A stretch of DNA of 64,000 bases, taken from positions 63,983 through 127,982 of the forward strand of contig FR903066.1 in the NCBI GenBank assembly GCA_000438195.1. The letters run 5' to 3'. The DNA comes from Mycoplasma sp. CAG:776 (lineage in GTDB: Bacteria > Bacillota_I > Bacilli_A > RF39 > UBA660). The position numbers and the translations under genes were made by a program. Numbering within the stretch: position 1 is the stretch's first letter; each line of letters opens with the position of its first letter. Under the pieces are notes generated by a model. It was not told the origin of the DNA and searched no databases. It was given only the letters and a program-made list of their open reading frames with translations. Of the stretch, positions 1-7,547 are shown piece after piece.

Positions 1-228
1 GTCTTCTAATTTATCACAACACCGAATTATTTCTAATGCTTTCTTTTTCTTAAAGTAAAAAGAAAAAAATAAATAACTAAAAGAAAAAAAGATTAAAATC
101 AAAGATAATATTAACGCAATAAATAATGGGATTTCTAGCAAATAAAAAAGAAGAAAAAGAACAATACTAAATGAAAAGTGAAAAATAAGAAAAGAAATAT
201 TTTTCTCTAAAAAATTTCCAAAACTCAT
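1..228 (-). CDS. Sensor histidine kinase, N-terminal part (cut by window edge)
   Basis: Reading leftward from the ATG at 226-228, 76 codons stay open to the window edge. The start overlaps the stop of the response regulator by ATGA, so the pair is translationally coupled. The visible part has two hydrophobic segments (about residues 11-31 and 34-58) with almost no loop between them, followed by a Lys-rich stretch and the beginning of a cytoplasmic helix. Very short extracytoplasmic loops are typical of intramembrane-sensing kinases of the BceS type, which rely on a partner ABC transporter for sensing. No HisKA or ATPase domain is visible because it lies outside the window, so the kinase call rests on position after an OmpR-type regulator and on topology. 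Confidence 0.72.
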   Translation of the reverse strand, partial: MSFGNFLEKNISFLIFHFSFSIVLFLLFYLLEIPLFIALILSLILIFFSFSYLFFSFYFKKKKALEIIRCCDKLED

Positions 229-884
229 ATAAAGTATCCAACTCCTCTTTTAGTTTTTACCAAATCACTTAAATCAATATCTTCTAGTTTTTTTCGTAAA
301 CGATTAATATTTACGAGTAAAATTGTTTCATCTAAATAATATTGGTCATTCCATAAAAATTCAATTAATTTCTCTTTACTTAATACCACCCCAACGTTTA
401 AAAAAAGGTAATATAATATTCGAAATTCATTTCTTGTTAATTCCACTTCTTTATCTTGAAAACGCACTTTTGATAAATGTAAATCCAAAGTAACATCATG
501 AACTTTTAGTTCCTTATAACGAACTGGATCATTAAGTTTTAATGCTCTTCTAATTTTTTCTAACAAAATATATTTATTATAAGGTTTAGTAACAAAATCA
601 TCCCCACCAACTAAAAGACTATTTAATTCATCTTCTTCCGTATTTCTGCTTGTAACAAAAATAATGGGTGTTTGTCTCTTCTTTTTAATTTCCCGACAAA
701 TTTGAAATCCATTTTGATTAGGAAGATTAATATCAAGTAACATCAAATCACAATCTTTGGTTAAAATATCTTCTATAATTGAAGAAAAATTAGTAAGTGT
801 TTCTACTTCATAATTTTCATGTTCTAATAATATTTTCAATTCTTGAGCTATCTTTAAATCATCTTCCACAACTAACAATCTCAT
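225..884 (-). CDS. OmpR-family response regulator
   Basis: 219 residues, normal length for the family. The receiver domain (about 1-115) has the acidic pair in VVEDD, the phosphoacceptor Asp51 in LMLLDINLP, the switch Ser/Thr near residue 79 and Lys100 in the DFVTKPY loop. The C-terminal winged helix (about 125-219) has the ELTRNEFRIL recognition region and ends TKRGVGYFI. It overlaps the carboxypeptidase stop upstream and the sensor kinase start downstream, each by ATGA, forming a three-gene coupled operon. The paired kinase topology suggests a Bce-type regulator that senses cell-envelope peptides or antibiotics; a BceAB transporter lies 6.7 kb away. Targets cannot be read from the sequence. 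Confidence 0.93.
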   Translation of the reverse strand: MRLLVVEDDLKIAQELKILLEHENYEVETLTNFSSIIEDILTKDCDLMLLDINLPNQNGFQICREIKKKRQTPIIFVTSRNTEEDELNSLLVGGDDFVTKPYNKYILLEKIRRALKLNDPVRYKELKVHDVTLDLHLSKVRFQDKEVELTRNEFRILYYLFLNVGVVLSKEKLIEFLWNDQYYLDETILLVNINRLRKKLEDIDLSDLVKTKRGVGYFI

Positions 885-1849
885 TTTTTCTTCCTCCTAC
901 ATAATAACGTTAATCCTAAAAAAAGAACAACAACCAAAACAAAAACAACTTCATAAGGAATATTAAATGTTTCAATTTCCTCTTTCTCTAAAAAAACAGA
1001 TTCTGTCGTAACAACATCATTTACAGGAATTTCATAATTTTGATTAACTGTATCAATAATAGTTAACGTATCAATTAAATTATAAGGTAAATCATCTATT
1101 CGTTCCGCCCCTAAAGTAATGAGGATCATTTCATGATCTTCGTGATAAAACAAAGCCGACATACAAAGACCCGCCAGATCAGTATTACCCGTTTTACTAC
1201 CAATAATTTTTGAAGTATCTAAATTTAAAACTTGATTATACTTCTGTACACTAGCTTCCACTTTAAGTCCATTAGTTAAAGTATATTCTTTTGTTGTATA
1301 AACTTCTTTAAACATAGAATTTTGTAAAGCATAATCTAAAATCAACATTTGATCATAAGCTGTAGAATAAGCACCATCTTGATCAAGACCAGTGGTATTC
1401 ACATAATGCGTATTTTTTACTCCAATTTTTTTAGCTAGTTCATTCATTTTATAAACAAAAGTATCCACACTTCCGCTTACTGTATAAGCAAGAACTTGTG
1501 TTGCATCAGCTCCACTAGGAAGAATTGCTGCATAAAGTAAATCTCGATAAGTAACAATATCTCCTACTTTTAAACCAGCCACCGAAGCATTCCAATAAAT
1601 ACCAGCAAGCATTTCATTGGTAATTGTAACATTTGTACTAAAATCATCGATATTTTCTATGGCCGTAAGTACAGTCATAATTTTAGTTAAACTAGCAATA
1701 CTATGTACATTCTGACTATTCTTATCAAATATAACAGTATCTGCATCCATATCATAAACAATTACTGCTTCACTGTTCAAATTAGGTATCTCCAAAGCAA
1801 AAGCATAAATAGGAAAAAAGCAAAACAAAAACAAAGCTATTTTTTTCAT
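881..1849 (-). CDS. dacA: D-alanyl-D-alanine carboxypeptidase (PBP5/6 type)
   Basis: Secreted peptidoglycan DD-carboxypeptidase that trims the terminal D-Ala of pentapeptide stems. It has an N-terminal signal peptide (KKIALFLFCFF..YAFA), the SxxK motif SLTK near residue 55, an SGAD motif where the family usually has SGN near residue 114, and KTG near residue 221 (numbered from the upstream ATG). The C-terminus is a single membrane anchor followed by RRKKK. I chose the second ATG (1849) because AAGAAGG lies at proper distance before it and overlaps the first ATG at 1855. It overlaps the response regulator by ATGA, so envelope trimming and signalling are coupled. The PBP5 C-terminal domain is short. 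Confidence 0.9.
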   Translation of the reverse strand: MKKIALFLFCFFPIYAFALEIPNLNSEAVIVYDMDADTVIFDKNSQNVHSIASLTKIMTVLTAIENIDDFSTNVTITNEMLAGIYWNASVAGLKVGDIVTYRDLLYAAILPSGADATQVLAYTVSGSVDTFVYKMNELAKKIGVKNTHYVNTTGLDQDGAYSTAYDQMLILDYALQNSMFKEVYTTKEYTLTNGLKVEASVQKYNQVLNLDTSKIIGSKTGNTDLAGLCMSALFYHEDHEMILITLGAERIDDLPYNLIDTLTIIDTVNQNYEIPVNDVVTTESVFLEKEEIETFNIPYEVVFVLVVVLFLGLTLLCRRKKK

Positions 1850-1873
1850 AAACATCCTTCTTTACACTTTTCT

Positions 1874-1882
1874 ATTATAGCA
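1874..1882 (-). promoter_or_regulatory. Extended -10 promoter of the dacA-RR-HK operon
   Basis: TGCTATAAT on the minus strand, about 25 bases upstream of the chosen dacA start. A TTGACA lies 21 bases farther upstream, too far for a standard spacer, so the TGn extension probably matters. Confidence 0.5.
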
Positions 1883-1935
1883 TATATAAAAAGAATTTAT
1901 TGTCAAATTTTCACAGAAATAAACACTTAATAATA

Positions 1936-2346
1936 CTAATATTCAAACTTATCATAATAATTCCAAATCCCTAATTTTCCTTTTGCATTTATAGGTTCTC
2001 TTAATGGTTCAATATCTTTCAAAATCCAAGCATATCTACCTTCTTTATATTCTCCACAAATATACTCTTGATAATGATTATTTTTCATATCATCTACATA
2101 TTCTTGAGTCATATAAACACAATCAACTAAGGTACACTTACAAATAATATAACCATACAAAAACTCTTCTGTTCCTAATAAATCTAAAAGGTCTCCTCTT
2201 TCTCTTGTACTTTTATCTATTTTAGTTATACTAGCATGTATATAAAGTTCTCCTCGATAATTAGTTTTCCAGCTTCTTGTTTCAATAAATTTTTTCTTAT
2301 CTTTAATTAAAGTTGCCCACGGTTCTCTTAAACTTAACACTTTCAT
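1936..2346 (-). CDS. ASCH-domain protein
   Basis: Small soluble protein starting MKVLSLREPWATLI and continuing with the WKTNYRGELYIHAS segment, the hallmark beginning of ASCH domains. ASCH folds resemble PUA and bind RNA or nucleotides; the role here is unknown. An upstream in-frame ATG (2391) would add a hydrophobic leader, but TTGGTGAT lies just before the ATG at 2346 and the ASCH domain begins there, so 2346 is preferred. It is the first gene of a patchy accessory stretch and has no clear operon partner. Confidence 0.75.
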   Translation of the reverse strand: MKVLSLREPWATLIKDKKKFIETRSWKTNYRGELYIHASITKIDKSTRERGDLLDLLGTEEFLYGYIICKCTLVDCVYMTQEYVDDMKNNHYQEYICGEYKEGRYAWILKDIEPLREPINAKGKLGIWNYYDKFEY

Positions 2347-2425
2347 CAATATCACCAACAAAATAATAGCAAAAATAATAATGAACTTCAAATAAAAATA
2401 CCCTTAAAAAAGTATTTTATCAAAC

Positions 2426-2548
2426 TTATTTACAAAGCATATCTTTAATACCATCTTCCATATTTATTTTTGTAGAAATAATATATTTTGTCTTAATTTT
2501 ATGAGATACTACATTTGTAACAATTTTTATTGCTCTAGCACCATCCGG
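2426..2548 (-). pseudogene. C-terminal stub of an unidentified (epimerase-like?) gene
   Basis: Forty codons plus a stop, open right up to the terminal repeat of the adjacent mobile-element relic. The peptide contains KTKYIISTKINMEDGIKDML. The STKI..EEGIK pattern recalls the C-terminus of NAD-dependent nucleotide-sugar epimerases, but the match is from memory and weak. No start codon or RBS remains, and the rest of the gene is not on the other side of the element, so this is a truncated remnant. Confidence 0.4.
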
Positions 2549-2913
2549 AACTTAAACAGTTTTAAAAACTTAAAATCCAGCAATCCTTTATGAAATAGGG
2601 ATTTTTTTGTCAAATTTTACATTTTTATATTGCGTACAATGTTATAATGGTTATATCAAAGGTTGTGATTATATATGCATATTAAAACAATCAAATCAAA
2701 AAATACTCTCCATTGTTCCATTATCAAGGACATTTAACTAATAATTTACATGAAAAATTTGGCTTTAAAACAGACTTTAAAGTTATAAGTAAAAAAATTT
2801 GTAAATCAATTAAAAAATAGAAATTGTACGCATTTTTTTACAAACAAAAATCTCTCTAAAACCTTATAAATAGAGACTTAAGAAGATTTTACTTTCTCAA
2901 AACTGTTTAAGTT
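2549..2913 (+). mobile_element. Internally deleted IS relic (IS1634/IS4-like), 15-bp perfect terminal repeats
   Basis: The ends are AACTTAAACAGTTTT (2549-2563) and its exact complement (2899-2913). Inside is a second inverted pair, TGCGTACAAT (2631-2640) and ATTGTACGCA (2823-2832). Between them sit the first codons of a transposase (ATG at 2675, MHIKTIKSKN, preceded by TATAAT at 2643 and AGGTTGTGAT) and, after an internal deletion near 2705-2725 with a frame change, the last 31 codons (2725-2820, LTNNLHEKFGFKTDF...). Both tips resemble IS1634-type DDE transposases. No target-site duplication is obvious. It is a non-autonomous, MITE-like derivative that may still be mobilised by a full copy elsewhere. 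Confidence 0.7.
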
Positions 2914-3069
2914 GAAATTATACTATATTTCAGCATTTTTCAATATAGCAATACTTCAAATTTTTAAATTTAGTTTTATCTATTTGTTATTTAAATATTT
3001 AATTTACTAAATTCTTTATAATGTACTAAAATACCATATACAGTAAATCCAGAGGTAGAAAATGTACAT
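2914..3069. other. AT-rich decayed DNA between IS relic and rep-like gene
   Basis: No intact gene. On the minus strand, 2991-3060 encodes a short protein-like tail (GFTVYGILVHYKEFSKLNI then stop) out of frame with the truncated gene to its right. It may be the displaced end of that gene or of another lost gene. Confidence 0.35.
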
Positions 3070-3357
3070 CTAGATTATTTTAAAAGGATTTCGTATAGTG
3101 TACTCATAGTAAATTTTTCCATCTTTCCTTCTTTTTTCAATTATGTCTGAGTAACAAAACTCTTTTAATTCTTTAATTACATTTCTAATAGTTGTTTTTC
3201 TTTCAATGCATATACTATTTAACCCATTAAACGAACATTTCCATTCATCTGGTAGAGATAACATCATAGATAGTAATCCTTTTGCTCTTAAACTTAATCT
3301 TTTATCTTTAAAATGATAATCACTCATAACAGTATAATCTTTCTCCTTTTCTTGCAA
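3070..3357 (-). pseudogene. Truncated plasmid/ICE-type replication initiator-like HTH protein
   Basis: 95 residues starting at a TTG without a good RBS. The segment YTVMSDYHFKDKRLSLRAKG followed by LLSMMLSLPDEW matches the N-terminal winged-helix of helix-turn-helix replication proteins of plasmids and integrative elements, which normally continue with a second domain. Here the protein stops soon after the wing (YYEYTIR). Missing C-terminus, missing start signals and decayed flanks indicate a remnant of an integrated element. Whether the short product is made is unclear. Confidence 0.6.
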
Positions 3358-3362
3358 ACAAA

Positions 3363-3389
3363 AAAAGTTTATGCTTCTAACACAAACTT
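3363..3389 (-). terminator. Rho-independent terminator after fic
   Basis: On the minus strand AAGTTTGTG-TTAGAAG-CATAAACTT forms a nine-pair stem (with G-U pairs), followed by a run of T. Confidence 0.65.
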
Positions 3390-3399
3390 CTATCCTTTT

Positions 3400-4212
3400 T
3401 TATATTTTTAAATCATCTTTATTTAAATCATTATTTTTATTTAATAACAAGTTTTCAAAAAACATATTTAAATATTTTTTTGTTTCTTTAACACCTACAG
3501 AATAATTAGTATAATTAGCTCTTACTAAAGCATTTCTAAAATATAAAGCATTGTCTTTAAATAATTCATTATTAATATTAAATCCCATACTAATTAAATA
3601 TTTTTGAATAAATACAGCAGTTGTCCTAGTATTTCCTTCTTGAAATGGATGCACTTGCCAAATTCTAGATGTAAATTCTGTAATTCGATCAATTAATTCT
3701 TCTTCACTAAACTTAGAATAATCAATATCTTTTTCTTCATTAAAATCATATTTTAAAGTTTCTTCAATTAAATCATAAGATTGATATTGAACTGTATCTC
3801 CTTTTAATACTGGCTCATCTTTTGTAAAATTGTAATTTCTAAAATTCCCAGGATTATATTTTTCTTTATCTAAATTAATAAATAATCTTTTGTGATAATT
3901 CTTTAAAGTAAGGAAATCAAATCTAAATGATTTATCACTTAATATCTCATATATAGCAGTTGCAACTTCATCGGCTTCTTCTTCATCATTATCTTCATGA
4001 TTATCTTTATTTTTACTATAATAAGAAGTTATTTCATTTTGAACTTGCACATAAGTCTTTTTACCACTTATATGTTCTTCAGATAAATCTTTCATATATT
4101 GTGATGGTTTTAATCCATCAACATCTTGAAGTCCAAAAGCTATGTCCCAGTATAATTGTTTTACTTTGGGATTACTTTCTTCTTGAACTCTATCATAAGT
4201 TATTTCGTCCAT
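3400..4212 (-). CDS. Fic/DOC-family protein with N-terminal VbhA-like region
   Basis: Fic enzymes transfer AMP or related groups from nucleotides to target hydroxyls. The catalytic loop HPFQEGNTR at residues 188-196 fits HxFxxGNxR: the catalytic His and the phosphate-binding Gly-Asn and Arg are present. Residues 15-66 (NPKVKQLYWDIAFGLQDVDG, then an EEHISGKKTY segment) resemble the small VbhA antitoxin fold that blocks Fic active sites, here fused to the enzyme. The classic S-x-x-x-E-G inhibitory motif is not clearly present (DVDG at the expected place). Start has AAAGGAGG at good distance, with an extended -10 (TGATATAAT, 4239-4247) upstream and a terminator downstream, so it is its own transcription unit. 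It could be a regulated toxin, a defence component or a housekeeping modifier. Confidence 0.88.
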   Translation of the reverse strand: MDEITYDRVQEESNPKVKQLYWDIAFGLQDVDGLKPSQYMKDLSEEHISGKKTYVQVQNEITSYYSKNKDNHEDNDEEEADEVATAIYEILSDKSFRFDFLTLKNYHKRLFINLDKEKYNPGNFRNYNFTKDEPVLKGDTVQYQSYDLIEETLKYDFNEEKDIDYSKFSEEELIDRITEFTSRIWQVHPFQEGNTRTTAVFIQKYLISMGFNINNELFKDNALYFRNALVRANYTNYSVGVKETKKYLNMFFENLLLNKNNDLNKDDLKI

Positions 4213-4255
4213 AGAATTACCTCCTTTTTGTTATATCTATTATATCAAAAATCTC

Positions 4256-5269
4256 TCAACAAATCATTACTTTTTCTTTAATATTTTCTTCTAATTCTAT
4301 AGATAAATTAGTTAGTATTTCCTTACTACAATCAGGTTTAACTCTGTTTTTTGATTTGCTTTCAATAAGATCAAAAATTTCATTTCTATCTTTTTTTGAC
4401 ATTCTATTTTCGATTAAACTTATCCATGCATGTTCAAAATAATTACAAGCCATAAAAATTAATTTCAAATTATTATCATTAGTTGCAAAAAAATATTCCC
4501 CTTCCAAATTATGTTGAATATTATCTAAAGATGATAAATATTGTATATCCCAAGCTTGATTTTTACATCCCTTTATAATTTTTTCGTAATTTTTAGATTT
4601 GATATTTTTAGGTGCTTTTATAGTTTTGTAATTTGTAAATAATAATATCGCATAAGTAATATCATACTTTGATAATTGTAAACGATCATAATACCAATCT
4701 AAATATGTCAAAATTTTATCTTTAATAGACAATTCACTTAAATATATTTCTGCAATCTTTAATATAGAGCAATAACTATTCATATATAAATCACTCTTTA
4801 TTTTATAATTTGCATGCCTATGAAATCCATTTGGAATATCAATTGGCTTAAACTCATAGTTTCCAGTCATTAATTTGTTTTTAAACACCATAGTTGGTAT
4901 CACTGAAAGGTAAGTCAAAATTTTATTTAATTGATTTATAGCAATATCATTTTCTTTAAAATCCGCATATTCACATATAGACAATCCAATATTATATTGC
5001 AAACTATTTATATTACAAAATAATAAAAAAAATAAAATCATAATCATATCAAATTCAGAATTTAGTTTACCTTTACTAAAGTAATCAAAAATCATCGAAG
5101 TCATATTTCTATCTAATATAATAACTTTCTCCTTTTTATCTTCTAAAAATTCTTCATAATGTTCAAACTTTCCCTCTTTAAAATAATATGGATGAAAAAT
5201 AATTTGAAAATCATTTACTATATCAAATATATCTTGTAATTCGTTATCCTCTAATAATATAAAATCCAT
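4256..5269 (-). CDS. Uncharacterised protein with PIN-like nuclease signature
   Basis: Start set at the ATG at 5269: GTGGTGG precedes it and a TATAAT (5286-5291) lies inside the longer open frame, making the 5308 start unlikely. About 337 residues, soluble. An early segment VIILDRNMTS (DxN), a middle AWDIQYLSSLD and a late FFATNDNNLKLI resemble the spaced acidic motifs of PIN-like ribonuclease domains, in which D-x-N/S near the start and A-T-x-D near the end bind metal. The assignment is inferred from these motifs; I do not recognise a named family. It lies between an OLD-type ATPase/nuclease and fic, with its own promoter. A defence or toxin role is possible but not shown. Confidence 0.5.
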   Translation of the reverse strand: MDFILLEDNELQDIFDIVNDFQIIFHPYYFKEGKFEHYEEFLEDKKEKVIILDRNMTSMIFDYFSKGKLNSEFDMIMILFFLLFCNINSLQYNIGLSICEYADFKENDIAINQLNKILTYLSVIPTMVFKNKLMTGNYEFKPIDIPNGFHRHANYKIKSDLYMNSYCSILKIAEIYLSELSIKDKILTYLDWYYDRLQLSKYDITYAILLFTNYKTIKAPKNIKSKNYEKIIKGCKNQAWDIQYLSSLDNIQHNLEGEYFFATNDNNLKLIFMACNYFEHAWISLIENRMSKKDRNEIFDLIESKSKNRVKPDCSKEILTNLSIELEENIKEKVMIC

Positions 5270-5285
5270 CTTTACCACCACATAA

Positions 5286-5291
5286 ATTATA
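5286..5291 (-). promoter_or_regulatory. -10 box (TATAAT) of the PIN-like gene
   Basis: TATAAT on the minus strand 17 bases before the chosen ATG. No clear -35 is seen. Confidence 0.45.
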
Positions 5292-5308
5292 CCATTTAAA
5301 ATGAACAT

Positions 5309-5531
5309 TTCACATTGTATTAAAACACTTTATAAAAATAAAATTTATTATTCAAATTATAATTACATTATTATATTACTCTTGTACCTACAAAACATCA
5401 ATTTGTGGAACAAAAGTAATTTTAAATTACCGTAATTCAGGAAACTTATGAACAATTATACAGAATAACTTTAATCGCCAAATATGTATCTCCTCCTTGT
5501 AATGTTCAAAATGTAATTAATTATTTTTAAA
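5309..5531. other. Gap between OLD-type gene and PIN-like gene; short ORF with strong RBS
   Basis: No full gene. On the minus strand a strong AAGGAGGA lies at 5489-5498 and directs a TTG-started frame of only 11 codons (5446-5481, LAIKVILYNCS), probably a relic of a lost gene. The gap argues against a tight operon between the two neighbouring genes. Confidence 0.4.
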
Positions 5532-7184
5532 CTAATCTATATAGTTCCAAGAAAGTATCTCATTTTCAACTTTTTCAACTGTTTTCCCTAAATCATATAC
5601 ATCTTTAAAGTCTTCCCAATTTGATTCATTTAATATATTTCTTGCAAATTCAGTTTTGTCTCGTAAAAATTTATTACCTTCACCATTTTTTAATTTATCA
5701 ATAAATTCTTCTATATTTTGAAACCTACCGAATTTTGCTCTACATTTCTCTCTACCATAATATTTTTTTAGTAATTTTTCAGGAATATAATTTTCTATTT
5801 CCCTACCCTTTGTTACCCATATTAATATTCCATTTTTTTTAGCTTCATATAATAATCTTTTTTTAGTTTTATTTAATGAACTATTAATATTTTTTTTGTC
5901 ACTATCTAAAATTATAATAGCATGTCGATTCACATTCATTAAATTAATTAATTCTTCTTCTTCTTTTAAACTAAGGTGAGATAAAAGTCTTCCTCCATAG
6001 AATACACATTGATAATCTTTACCTTCTCTTAATTCTCCTAAACTGATCATTTCTAACCATTTATTAATATAAATTCTATCAGAAGGCCCTTCAACCCAAA
6101 TAATCCCATTCGATTGTAATAGATCACTAGCTTTAACTCCTAAATCATTTAATATTGAATTTTTTTGGATTTTATTAGTAATATTATGAATTATTACTTC
6201 ATTATTATCTTTTTGAAGATGGAATATATTTATTAAATCACTATTTTGATAAGCATCTAAAGTGACATTTGAATGAGTAGTAAGAAAAAATATAGCACCA
6301 TCATTTGTTAATTCTTCTAAATATTTTAATAATCTCCTCTGCAAAGATGGATGTAAATTATTTTCTAACTCTTCAAATAAAAATATATAATTTGATATAT
6401 TCTTTCCTTCTACGCTAGGAATTAAAATAGTATAAACAAGGACCATTAAAATAGTCTTCAATCCACTTCCTGAATTTGATAATGCAATTCTTCCTTTTCC
6501 TTCTTCTCTTAAAAAAATTTCCCATTTTGTACTAGATTCCGTATCAATTTGTTGGGTTATAATTTCTGTAAAAGTTATATCTTCGCCCATTATGTCATTC
6601 AATTTGCTAAGAAGTTTATCTCTAACCAAACTTTCATCATACTGATTCCTATTTAGAAAGTTTGTTATTATTCTTGTAACACCATTACCATTAGAATCAA
6701 CTTCCATTATATTATCATTACTTTCAGGAAAAATATTTCTTTCCGCTAAAATTCTTTTCGTAATTTTTGGCTCTATCTTTACTTTTTCTGAAATAGTACT
6801 CCATTTAGATATATGTTCTATAGGAAGCTCTTTATTATACAATTCAAAATCACTGACTACTTGATTTTTTTTATTTAACTTTTGAAATGTAATTGTTTTT
6901 CCAATAAATTGTTTTCCATATTCATAATGATTGCCATTAATTGAACCATTATAAATAGACGGATCAAATACGCTTTTAACTAAATCATCACTAATAATTT
7001 TAGTTAGAAAAATTCTTTCCTTAGTACCTATTGTTTTCGAACCATAAATCATTTCTAAAATATCTAAAATACTTGATTTACCAATATTATTTTTTCCAAT
7101 AATAATATTAATGGGTTTTAAGCACCCTAGCTCAACGTTTTGAAAGCATTTGTAATCTATTACTTGAATTTTTTCTATATCCAT
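5532..7184 (-). CDS. OLD-family ATP-dependent endonuclease (AAA ATPase + TOPRIM)
   Basis: 550 residues. The N-terminal ABC-type ATPase has Walker A GKNNIGKSS (residues 30-38), a signature-like LSNSGSGLKT (235-244), Walker B FLFEELENNLHPS (268-280) and the switch TTHS (302-305). The C-terminal TOPRIM domain has VEGPSD (catalytic Glu365) and ILDSD (Asp427, Asp429), the metal-binding residues of OLD nucleases. This architecture is shared by P2 OLD and Gabija GajA, both anti-phage proteins. No UvrD-like GajB follows, so this is either a stand-alone OLD or acts with the downstream PIN-like protein (inference). RBS GAGGTG precedes the ATG. A methyltransferase stub lies just upstream. Confidence 0.87.
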   Translation of the reverse strand: MDIEKIQVIDYKCFQNVELGCLKPINIIIGKNNIGKSSILDILEMIYGSKTIGTKERIFLTKIISDDLVKSVFDPSIYNGSINGNHYEYGKQFIGKTITFQKLNKKNQVVSDFELYNKELPIEHISKWSTISEKVKIEPKITKRILAERNIFPESNDNIMEVDSNGNGVTRIITNFLNRNQYDESLVRDKLLSKLNDIMGEDITFTEIITQQIDTESSTKWEIFLREEGKGRIALSNSGSGLKTILMVLVYTILIPSVEGKNISNYIFLFEELENNLHPSLQRRLLKYLEELTNDGAIFFLTTHSNVTLDAYQNSDLINIFHLQKDNNEVIIHNITNKIQKNSILNDLGVKASDLLQSNGIIWVEGPSDRIYINKWLEMISLGELREGKDYQCVFYGGRLLSHLSLKEEEELINLMNVNRHAIIILDSDKKNINSSLNKTKKRLLYEAKKNGILIWVTKGREIENYIPEKLLKKYYGREKCRAKFGRFQNIEEFIDKLKNGEGNKFLRDKTEFARNILNESNWEDFKDVYDLGKTVEKVENEILSWNYID

Positions 7185-7237
7185 TTAACACCTCACTACT
7201 AAATATAAATAGTTTACGCATTTTTATGCTTGATTAT

Positions 7238-7342
7238 CTAATCTTTATTGTTTTCATTCAATTCGTAAGCATTTTTAAATTTAATTATTTCCTTACTAAA
7301 TTTTTTATACCTACATATATTTGACAAAATCTCCAAATAATC
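7238..7342 (-). pseudogene. Short C-terminal gene fragment, unidentified
   Basis: A 34-codon protein-like frame ending in TAG (DYLEILSNICRYKKFSKEII...), with an in-frame stop just upstream and no start or RBS. Composition is that of a real protein tail rather than random AT-rich DNA. It sits between the OLD gene and the methyltransferase stub and is probably debris of the same lost restriction or defence locus. Confidence 0.35.
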
Positions 7343-7387
7343 TTATAACAATACAATTTGTTATTATTTTAAATTTACAATGCAATA

Positions 7388-7531
7388 CTAGTTATTTTCA
7401 ATTATATTTTCTAATTCAAAATCAAATAAAGCATTAGCAAGAGATTCTGCCAATTTTGGAACAACGGCATTACCATATCTATTATATCTTATTTCATTTA
7501 AAATAAAAAGACTATTAACAAAGTTTATTTG
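7388..7531 (-). pseudogene. C-terminal remnant of a cytosine-5 DNA methyltransferase
   Basis: About 47 codons ending in TAG contain YNRYGNAVVPKLAESLANAL, the last conserved motif (motif X, R-x-x-GNAV-P-x-A) of C5 DNA methyltransferases. There is no upstream catalytic domain: an in-frame TGA sits at 7532-7534, 13 bases before the BceB stop. The rest was deleted at this junction, so this edge marks a recombination scar between the accessory island and the Bce transporter. Confidence 0.7.
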
Positions 7532-7547
7532 TCAACAGCCTGAAATT

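Noticed and set aside
5532..7184. Complete Gabija system
   Set aside because: The GajA-like protein is present, but no UvrD/GajB helicase is encoded next to it.
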